Assembly (NCBI GenBank): GCA_900553635.1
Contig: USDU01000072.1
Location: forward strand, 1-10,860
Length of the DNA: 10,860 nt
Source: an uncultured Lachnospiraceae bacterium
Lineage (GTDB): Bacteria > Bacillota_A > Clostridia > Lachnospirales > Lachnospiraceae
Direction: 5' to 3'
The position numbers and the translations under genes were made by a program. This document shows, piece after piece, positions 5,476 through 10,860 of this stretch (the first letter of the stretch is position 1; the number at the start of each line of letters is the position of its first letter). Under the pieces are notes generated by a model, which saw only the letters and a program-made list of their open reading frames with translations, ran no database searches and was not told the origin of the DNA.

Positions 5476-6906
5476 ATGAAACTACAAAAGAAAGATGGAA
5501 ATGTGCTCACACTTATGCTGGCGCTGGCCTTTTTCAATTTTATTTTTCTGGGAACCGAATATCAGTTCGATAATATGGCGGCTCTGGTCACAGGACCGGA
5601 GCAGGTGGTGACGGCCCAGGGCTATGTATTGGGAGCCAGCGTTCTGGGATTTCTCCTTTACCCTGCGATGGCTTCCTATAGAAAAATAAAGGAAAAGCTT
5701 CGGCAGATCCTGGTATTTGCAGGAGCCCTGGCCGATGTGATTTGTATTTTCGTGATCTGGCAGCATACCTCTTACAGGGCGATTGTGACGGCTGGCTGCC
5801 TTTGCTTCATTCTGATGGGAATGGCCGGGAGTGCAGTACACTATTGGCTGGCGCAGAGGGCGGAGCAGGAGCGGCTGGCCAGGACAGTCGGTATCTCCTA
5901 TGCAGCCGGAATTTTTCTTCAGTTTTTGAATAACAACCTGGTGAAAAACGATATGGTCGAATCGGTGGTTCTGGCTGTCTCCGCAGCCATCTTTTCGGTA
6001 CTGCTTCTGAATGTGGAGGCCGGGGAACCGGAAATGGAAGAAATTCCCGGAGAAGCTGCGCCGGAGAACGCCGGAAGGGCGGGGATCTGGCTGATTCTGG
6101 CCGTGGCGCTGATTACCTGCATTTTTTCTACACTGGATGCAGCAGTGACGCTGGTACACGTGGCAGGCAGAGGGGACGTGGGACAGTGGCCCCGGCTTCT
6201 TCTGGCAGGAAGCGGACTTCTGGCGGGTATCCTGTTTGACAGCCGGGAACACCGGTATGTGAATCTTTTCATGTACTGTGTGACGGTGCTGTCGGTTCTC
6301 TGTATCGTGGTGCTGGAAAACGGAGGCTCCTTCCGGGCCGGACTGGCTGTGTTTTATCTGTCCGCCGGGTTCTTTGTGGTATTCTTTACAAGCAGCTTTA
6401 TGCGGCTTTCTGCCCGGATGAAATGTCCGAGGCTCTGGGCGGGACTTGGCAGGGCCGTCAATAACATCTGCGCCTTTGGTACCGGATCCCTGTCCCTGCT
6501 TCTTCTGAAATCGGGAAGTCCGGTTGTAAAAGACAGTACTCTGCTTGTATTGCTTGTATTGATTTCTATCTTGTTTTTTCTTTATTCCGGCGCGATCCGT
6601 CCGGGAGAAAGGAAAAAGGAAGCCGGTGAGAAGAAATCCGCTCAGAGAAGCGAGGAGGAACGGCTGCGGATCTTTGCCGACAGTTTTTCACTGACGGAAC
6701 GGGAAAGAGAGGTGCTGAAGGTTTTGCTGGTATCAGATGAAAATGTCCAGGACATAGCAGAGGAGCTGATGATATCCCGAGCGGCGTTGTACCGGCACCT
6801 TACCAGTCTCAATGAAAAGACGGGGACAAAATCCAGAATCGGATTGGTTCAGTTTTATTATCGATACGACAAGGAGATAAGGAATGAAAAGGAGAGAGAG
6901 GATTAG
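5476..6906 (+). CDS. Membrane-bound transcription regulator: MFS-like 12-TM domain plus LuxR HTH
   Basis: This 476-aa protein fuses about 12 hydrophobic segments (roughly residues 8-372, MFS-like) to a charged linker (about 375-400) and a LuxR/FixJ-type C-terminal helix-turn-helix (about 405-463: SLTEREREVL, then QDIAEELMISRAALYRHL, then TGTKSRIGLVQFYY). Such proteins are taken to sense a ligand or membrane state and to control nearby genes while anchored in the membrane; that role is inferred. There is no phospho-receiver domain. The recognition helix is slightly unusual in carrying ALYRHLTSL where many LuxR proteins have TVKxHxxxI. The start is set by GGAG at 5463-5466. It is first in an operon with two lipoproteins (23-nt overlap with the next gene), and a palindrome at 5310-5333 may be its site. 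MFS transport activity is not evident. Confidence 0.9.
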   Translation: MKLQKKDGNVLTLMLALAFFNFIFLGTEYQFDNMAALVTGPEQVVTAQGYVLGASVLGFLLYPAMASYRKIKEKLRQILVFAGALADVICIFVIWQHTSYRAIVTAGCLCFILMGMAGSAVHYWLAQRAEQERLARTVGISYAAGIFLQFLNNNLVKNDMVESVVLAVSAAIFSVLLLNVEAGEPEMEEIPGEAAPENAGRAGIWLILAVALITCIFSTLDAAVTLVHVAGRGDVGQWPRLLLAGSGLLAGILFDSREHRYVNLFMYCVTVLSVLCIVVLENGGSFRAGLAVFYLSAGFFVVFFTSSFMRLSARMKCPRLWAGLGRAVNNICAFGTGSLSLLLLKSGSPVVKDSTLLVLLVLISILFFLYSGAIRPGERKKEAGEKKSAQRSEEERLRIFADSFSLTEREREVLKVLLVSDENVQDIAEELMISRAALYRHLTSLNEKTGTKSRIGLVQFYYRYDKEIRNEKERED

Positions 6907-7954
6907 AGGAATGTCACTTCTGGTGGCCGCAGTCATGCTGTGGGGCTGTAGCGCACAAAAAGAGGCTGCGGATACCTATGCGGCCTATCAGGGCTACACC
7001 TGTCAGGACGGAAGCAGTCATATAAAGTATGGCCTGGAGACAGAAAACGGGATCCGGCTGCACTGCTTTTTCCAGTCCGGCTCACCGGAGTATACCGAGG
7101 ATATCTACGAGCTGAAGCTTTCACCGGGAGAAGGGGAAAAGGCTTCTGTGGAGCAGGTGATCGACGGACAGGGCGTGGATTTGACCGCTTCTTTCCGGAA
7201 ATTTGATTTTTCATTCTATCCGGATCGGGTTGTCATGGAGGTGGAGAGAAATACGGATCTTCTGGCCGGAGGGACTTCCGATAATCTGGAAACCGGGGAA
7301 TACACGCTGACGGCTTCAGACTGGAAGCCGGGGAGCGATCCGGCAGGAGAAAAACAGGCGGAGACAGACAGTCTGGCACCCTGGCAGGACAGGGAGCTTG
7401 CGGCTATGGCCCGGGCGTATTATCAGAAGGAGGCAAATTTCCTTGCGCCAGAGACAGAATGCGTCGATAACGGGGACGGCACCCTTACGATTCATCTTTA
7501 CGAGATGGTACAGGACGATGAAGAAACCAGCCACACGGGTACTTCCGCCTGGTATACGGTGGACGCTTATGGAAAAGGGAAGGACGATGTGTTCGGAAAT
7601 GAAGTAAAGCTGCCGGAACTTTCCCTGGCAGAGCTGGCGGAATATATGGGAACTCCGTCGAAGCTGACCTACATACAGGATGCGGAAGCCCACCGGGAAT
7701 GGGAGCTTACAGATGGGACTGTAATTGCGGAGTGTCTGCAGGCAATGAAGAAGCTGGAGATCGGAGAGGAAACTGACGAGAGAGCCTCAGACACAGGGGA
7801 TACGCTGATCTTTACCTTTGCGGACGGAAGCGTCTGGAGACTGGAATTCGAAGCGGGGAATCTACGTCGAAATGAAAGGTATTATAAGACAGAAGGCTGG
7901 AACAGGATAAGGCTGCTTTTGAAGGACGAACTGGAAGGGGAGGGAATGCTATGA
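6884..7954 (+). CDS. Predicted lipoprotein, operon gene 2
   Basis: This 356-aa protein begins with a basic region, a hydrophobic segment and a lipobox-like MLWGC with Cys22, so it should be lipid-anchored on the outer face of the membrane; Trp just before the Gly is atypical for a lipobox. The mature part is acidic. A recognisable stretch at about 180-240 runs AAMARAYYQKE, then DGTLTIHLYE, then SAWYTVDAYGKGKDDVFG. I know this kind of HLYE...WYTVD...G.D..G pattern from uncharacterised clostridial lipoproteins, but it has no assigned function. AAGGAG at 6871-6876 supports the start, which overlaps the upstream gene by 23 bases and indicates translational coupling. No enzymatic motif is evident; a sensing, binding or envelope role alongside the membrane regulator is a guess from context. 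Confidence 0.85.
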   Translation: MKRRERIRGMSLLVAAVMLWGCSAQKEAADTYAAYQGYTCQDGSSHIKYGLETENGIRLHCFFQSGSPEYTEDIYELKLSPGEGEKASVEQVIDGQGVDLTASFRKFDFSFYPDRVVMEVERNTDLLAGGTSDNLETGEYTLTASDWKPGSDPAGEKQAETDSLAPWQDRELAAMARAYYQKEANFLAPETECVDNGDGTLTIHLYEMVQDDEETSHTGTSAWYTVDAYGKGKDDVFGNEVKLPELSLAELAEYMGTPSKLTYIQDAEAHREWELTDGTVIAECLQAMKKLEIGEETDERASDTGDTLIFTFADGSVWRLEFEAGNLRRNERYYKTEGWNRIRLLLKDELEGEGML

Positions 7955-9057
7955 GATATGTGAAGAGACTTTTAGCAGTGCTTTTGGCAGGACTTTTGCT
8001 GAGCGGCTGCGGCGGAAAGGCGAAGGAGGAGGAACAGGCTCTGGTGTCCCCGGACGCTCCAAAGGCGGGGCAGGAGACTCTGGCAGCAGGAGCGGTGTCA
8101 GAACAATCTGTCGAGGAAAGCTGGACGGTAGAGCCGCTGGCGTCTGCACAGGCTCTGGTGCCTTATAGCTGTACGGAATTCAGTATGAATATTCCGGAAG
8201 GCTGGACCGTGCGATCTTCCGCCATGTATACCGGTATGTTTCACGCAATTCATGTTTTTGATCCGGAGAAGCCGGTGAATCAGATTTTCTTTATGCTGAA
8301 AATGGAGCCGTTATTCCCGGATGAAAATTCCCGGGCTATGATGGCACTTTACAGTGATTTGTTTGGAAAATATCCCATTCTTACGAATGTATCGACACAG
8401 GGAGTTTTCGAAATATTCCCACAGTTTGCAGACGCAATGAATGCAACTGCTGATTATACGGATATTCAGACGCCGTACATTGCAGATTTTTCTGTAACAG
8501 AGAGTTTTGAAAGCACCCAGGGAATGAGCAGTGTCGCCATTTCTCCGGCCATTCTCCGGGCGGATTTCACCCAGGACGGAATGGCGGGAGAGGGGATGTT
8601 CACAGCGGACGTGGTACCCTTTGCCATGGGCACAGGAATGGGGTATTATTCCGTCTATAATCTGACGTTACTCAGTGCGGAAAAAGATACGTTCCAGGAC
8701 TGGCAGCCCACCTTAAGTAAGAGCCTGAGCAGTCTTGCATATACGCCGGAATTCCAGAGCTTTGCCATGTCCCAGAGTAGTCAGGCGGCGGCTACCTCCC
8801 AGTCTCTCAGCCAGGCAGCCTGCGAAATGTCCGACAGCATCATGTCCTCCTGGGAAAACCGCAATAAGAGCCAGGATATTATGAGCCAGAAGCAAAGCGA
8901 CGCTACCCTGGGTTATGAGCGTATTGTGGATACGGAAACCGGGGAGATCTACAAAATTGACAACGGCTTTACCGACTGGTACGACGGTTCCCGCTATAAA
9001 GCTATCGGCGACGACCAGTATACGGATTCGGTGGAAGCGGTCATTCATTGGAAATAA
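7951..9057 (+). CDS. Predicted lipoprotein, operon gene 3
   Basis: This 368-aa protein has a clean lipoprotein signal: basic MRYVKR, a leucine-rich core and lipobox LLSGC with Cys20. Residues about 70-285 form a globular region (FSMNIPEGWTVRSS, QIFFMLKMEP, AGEGMFTADVVPFAMG), followed by a Ser/Gln-rich segment and a C-terminal module (293-368: SDSIMSSWENR, then SDATLGYERIVDTETGEIYK, then DNGFTDWYDGSRY). The same module ends the divergent protein at 4219-5265. Family resemblance to other uncharacterised Lachnospiraceae proteins is my recollection only; no function is assigned. ATG and the previous gene's TGA overlap as ATGA (7951-7954), a classic coupling arrangement. A strong terminator follows 12 bases after the stop. 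Confidence 0.88.
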   Translation: MRYVKRLLAVLLAGLLLSGCGGKAKEEEQALVSPDAPKAGQETLAAGAVSEQSVEESWTVEPLASAQALVPYSCTEFSMNIPEGWTVRSSAMYTGMFHAIHVFDPEKPVNQIFFMLKMEPLFPDENSRAMMALYSDLFGKYPILTNVSTQGVFEIFPQFADAMNATADYTDIQTPYIADFSVTESFESTQGMSSVAISPAILRADFTQDGMAGEGMFTADVVPFAMGTGMGYYSVYNLTLLSAEKDTFQDWQPTLSKSLSSLAYTPEFQSFAMSQSSQAAATSQSLSQAACEMSDSIMSSWENRNKSQDIMSQKQSDATLGYERIVDTETGEIYKIDNGFTDWYDGSRYKAIGDDQYTDSVEAVIHWK

Positions 9058-9068
9058 AACGTGTATGG

Positions 9069-9110
9069 AATAAGGGCTTCCGGAGCTTTGTTTCCGGGAG
9101 CCCTTATTTT
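9069..9110 (+). terminator. Strong terminator of the three-gene operon
   Basis: AATAAGGGCTTCCGG (9069-9083) pairs with CCGGGAGCCCTTATT (9094-9108), 15 pairs with one G-U, around a 10-base loop, and runs into T9107-T9110. On the other strand the stem is followed by a short A/T stretch, so it may also serve a minus-strand gene ending at 9116. Confidence 0.9.
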
Positions 9111-9115
9111 GGGGT

Positions 9116-9186
9116 TTAGATGTTTCCGTTTTTCATGCCTTCCTCAAGAACACAGAGCAGAATAACAGCGACGAAGATGGCGGTAA
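9116..9186 (-). pseudogene. Possible 3' remnant of a minus-strand membrane-protein gene
   Basis: Read on the minus strand, the bases just before the AraC remnant encode ITAIFVAVILLCVLEEGMKN followed by GNI and TAA (complement of 9116-9118): one hydrophobic helix and a short charged tail, ending next to a hairpin that could terminate it. This looks like the end of a membrane protein whose upstream part was deleted when the AraC fragment was joined at about 9186. It is only 23 codons, so chance is a real alternative. Confidence 0.25.
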
Positions 9187-9560
9187 TTTCCCTGGCACTG
9201 GCACGAGGAGGTAGAATTTGTCTATGTCCGGGAGGGCAGTATGCGTCTGCTGACAGCAGGTCAGGAGCGGAGCTTTGAAAAGGGAGAGGGATTTTTCATC
9301 AATACCAATGTTCTTTGCAGTATGGAAAATCAGGATCATTGTCAGATCGATTCCCATTTCAAGCCTGTATGCAGAAGACGCCCTTCGAGTATCTGATGGA
9401 ATACCGGATTGAGATGAGCAAAAAGCTTCTGAAGGATTCAGAGGAGACGGTAATGGAGATTGCCATGGCGACCGGATTCTCCAGCGCAGCCTATTACGGA
9501 AAGGTTTTTCGGGAAGCCTGCGGAATGACGCCTGGGGCTTATCGGAAAGAAAGCAGATGA
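9187..9560 (+). pseudogene. Deleted AraC-family regulator remnant
   Basis: Two pieces of one AraC-type regulator lie in different frames. The first, from 9187 (after in-frame TAA 9184-9186), reads FPWHWHEEVEFVYVREG, then FEKGEGFFINTNV, the cupin-like sensor domain. The second, from about 9358 to TGA 9558-9560, reads MQKTPFEYLMEYRIEMSKKL, then METIAMATGFSS-like and AYYGKVFREACGMTPGAYRK, the second helix-turn-helix of HTH_18. The start codon, early N-terminus, rest of the cupin, linker and first HTH are missing, with the main junction near 9350-9365. It is convergent with the transporter gene, 10 bases away. A regulator of the same type sits on that transporter's other side, so this may be a decayed duplicate. 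It cannot encode a working regulator, though an isolated HTH peptide from the ATG at 9369 is conceivable. Confidence 0.8.
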
Positions 9561-9570
9561 GAACGGTAAA

Positions 9571-10473
9571 TCATAACTGCTTTTCGGATCCCGTTACAGA
9601 TAAAAATACGGTCAGAATAATAAAACAGAATCCGCTAAGCTCCGGCAGGGAAAAGCGGGTTCCCAGAAACAGGGCGGAAAGCGCCGTGGCGGAGGCAGGT
9701 TCCAGACAGCCGATGAGGGTTGCCTTTACGGGACCGATGAGCTTGACACCCTCCAGAAAGGCAGAGAAACCGAGAGCTGTGCCAATCAAGACGATAGCGG
9801 CAATCAAAAGCCAGGCTGTTCCATCGAGATTTTCCGGGAATATCCAGGCTTTTGTGACCACAGCCAGCACCAGACCGCCGATGAGCATACCCCAGCCGGT
9901 GACAGTCAGGTTGCCCCAGGAGGCAATGATGGGCCGGGACAGAAGAGTATATGTAACTACGCCTAAGGCGGCCAGTAGACCGAGTATCAGACCTGCAGTT
10001 GAGAGACTCATGCGGGCTGGATCGCCATTGGTGGCGATGAGAAAAGTACCGGCCATAGCCAGAAGAATTGCGAGAAGCTGCCGCCCGCTCATATGTGTCC
10101 GGCTCCACACAGCCATTAAAACAGCCATCAGGATCACGTTGAGACTTTGGAGCACCGTGGCAGTGGCAGAATTGGAATACTTGATTGCTCCGAGAAACGT
10201 ATACTGACACAACAGAAGACCGATTAACGCAAAAGCCAGGAGCTGCAGGACGTCCCTGGCTTTTGCCCAGATCCGGAAGGTGTCTGATTTGGCCTTGGGA
10301 AGGGTAAGCAGAAGCAGGACGACGCCGGAGCAAACCATGCGGATAGCGGTCAGCCATTCCGAACTCAGATCATAGTTCATGAAAAGAGACTGGCTGCACA
10401 CACCGGAGATACCCCAGCCGATGCTGCCAAGAGAAGCGTACAGAAAGCCTTTGGTTGTATTAAAACGATTCAT
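9571..10473 (-). CDS. EamA/DMT-superfamily exporter
   Basis: This 300-aa membrane protein has about 10 hydrophobic segments in two tandem EamA repeats (roughly 10-145 and 158-295), the standard size of drug/metabolite transporters that export amino acids, nucleotides or other small molecules. Typical features are the N-terminal GSIGWGISGVCSQSL, the end of repeat 1 (LAILLAMAGTFLIATNG) and the end of repeat 2 (LIGCLEPASATALSALFLG). The start codon is supported by GGAGG (complement of 10483-10487) nine bases upstream. It is divergent from an intact AraC-type regulator gene, a common pairing in Firmicutes, and that regulator is the likely controller. Substrate is unknown. No terminator was seen between its stop (9571-9573) and the AraC remnant. 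Confidence 0.93.
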   Translation of the reverse strand: MNRFNTTKGFLYASLGSIGWGISGVCSQSLFMNYDLSSEWLTAIRMVCSGVVLLLLTLPKAKSDTFRIWAKARDVLQLLAFALIGLLLCQYTFLGAIKYSNSATATVLQSLNVILMAVLMAVWSRTHMSGRQLLAILLAMAGTFLIATNGDPARMSLSTAGLILGLLAALGVVTYTLLSRPIIASWGNLTVTGWGMLIGGLVLAVVTKAWIFPENLDGTAWLLIAAIVLIGTALGFSAFLEGVKLIGPVKATLIGCLEPASATALSALFLGTRFSLPELSGFCFIILTVFLSVTGSEKQL

Positions 10474-10503
10474 TTGTCATATCCTCCATTGATTTATAGT
10501 GTT

Positions 10504-10509
10504 ATTATA
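10504..10509 (-). promoter_or_regulatory. Probable -10 box of the EamA gene
   Basis: The minus strand reads TATAAT across these bases, 31 bases upstream of the ATG and within a very AT-rich stretch (10494-10562). A -35 at the right distance would be TATAAG, a poor match, so an activator may be needed. Confidence 0.35.
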
Positions 10510-10562
10510 TTGCGATTAATATTTCACTTATAGACTTGTGTTTGCATAAATTTATAAAAATA

Positions 10563-10596
10563 TTGCGCTTGGGAAAAATGCATGTTATGCTTGGGA
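10563..10596 (+). promoter_or_regulatory. AraC-gene promoter with phased direct repeat
   Basis: TTGCGC (10563-10568) and an extended -10 TGT-TATGCT (10583-10591) are 17 bases apart. GCTTGGGA occurs twice, at 10567-10574 and 10589-10596, 22 bases start to start, one copy abutting each promoter box. Direct repeats about two helical turns apart are what AraC-family proteins bind, so autoregulation and divergent control of the EamA gene are plausible. The predicted start leaves a leader of only about 12 bases. Confidence 0.45.
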
Positions 10597-10609
10597 CAGG
10601 AGGCGTACC

Positions 10610-10860
10610 ATGAGAGAAAAAGTGATCAATCTGGATTCCCGGAAGCAGGAAATCATGAAGAATATTCCTGGCTTTCCCATATCCTGTTATTACAGCCGTT
10701 TTAGCCAGGACACCTACGATTATATTGACTGGCACTGGCATGTGGATTTTCAGTTCTGTCTGACGGTGCGTGGAACGGTTCTTTGGAGTACCGAGTCATG
10801 CCGAGATGCGGTTTCGGAGGGAAAAGCGATATTTATCAATTCCCAACGAACCCATATGGC
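10610..10860 (+). CDS. AraC-family transcription regulator, N-terminal part (cut by window end)
   Basis: The first 83 codons are visible: MREKVINLDSRKQEIMKNIP, then IDWHWHVDFQFCLTVRG (WHWH at 41-44), then AIFINSQRTHM. This is the cupin-like sensor domain of Firmicutes AraC regulators, in which WHWH and the FIN segment are typical. The DNA-binding HTH_18 domain should lie beyond the window. AGGAGG at 10598-10603, six bases before the ATG, fixes the start. The protein resembles the first piece of the remnant at 9187-9560 (WHWHEEVEF and FFINTN). It is divergent from the EamA exporter gene and probably regulates it, perhaps responding to the exported compound; the ligand is unknown. Confidence 0.85.
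   Translation, partial: MREKVINLDSRKQEIMKNIPGFPISCYYSRFSQDTYDYIDWHWHVDFQFCLTVRGTVLWSTESCRDAVSEGKAIFINSQRTHM

Noticed and set aside
5482..6252. 256-codon minus-strand open frame opposite the LuxR-membrane gene
   Set aside because: Cys/His/Gln-rich shadow of the GC-rich codons on the plus strand; no family resemblance and no ribosome site.
9557..10207. 216-codon plus-strand open frame opposite the EamA gene
   Set aside because: Arg/Pro/Ala-rich shadow of a clear membrane transporter on the other strand.
1..10860. CRISPR array, tRNA/rRNA, toxin-antitoxin, phage or transposase genes
   Set aside because: No regularly spaced repeats, no tRNA-like cloverleaf noticed, and no recognisable mobile-element proteins on either strand.

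Overview
The window looks like chromosome of a gut Clostridia species, most likely a Lachnospiraceae. This rests on moderate GC coding sequence, strong AGGAG-type ribosome binding sites, TTGACT/TATAAT promoters in short AT-rich gaps, and protein types common in that family (NCS1 CodB permease, MATE pump, membrane-anchored LuxR regulator, clostridial lipoproteins, EamA transporter with an AraC neighbour). The assignment is by eye, not from a database search. There is no rRNA, tRNA, CRISPR array, integrase or intact insertion sequence.

Left part (1-3480). The 3' end of an unidentified gene and a terminator are followed by a codB-like cytosine permease gene, whose leader carries a second large hairpin. 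Next is a small 73-aa orphan gene with its own near-consensus promoter, overlain by two interlocked inverted repeats. A second near-consensus promoter then drives a MATE efflux gene through a leader with two hairpins. Both hairpins end in T-tracts, and both display almost the same apical sequence (GCGTAARTCCRG), which is complementary to the MATE ribosome binding site. I recognise no known riboswitch in it, and it is the best candidate here for an undescribed regulatory RNA.

Middle part (3481-9112). An ogt-type O6-alkylguanine-DNA methyltransferase gene runs convergently into, and overlaps, a minus-strand gene of unknown function. Divergent from that gene is a tight three-gene operon: a roughly 12-TM MFS-like protein with a C-terminal LuxR DNA-binding domain, then two lipoproteins with 23-nt and 4-nt overlaps, closed by a strong terminator. 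The second lipoprotein and the divergent protein appear to share a C-terminal module of about 76 residues. A near-perfect palindrome lies in the divergent gap. Together these suggest a membrane-sensed regulatory locus with surface lipoproteins.

Right part (9113-10860). The remnant of an AraC-family regulator (cupin piece and HTH piece, middle deleted, frames mismatched) sits beside a minus-strand EamA/DMT exporter gene. On its other side, divergently, starts an intact AraC-family regulator of the same general type, cut by the window edge. Its promoter holds an 8-bp direct repeat with 22-bp phasing, as expected for AraC-type sites.
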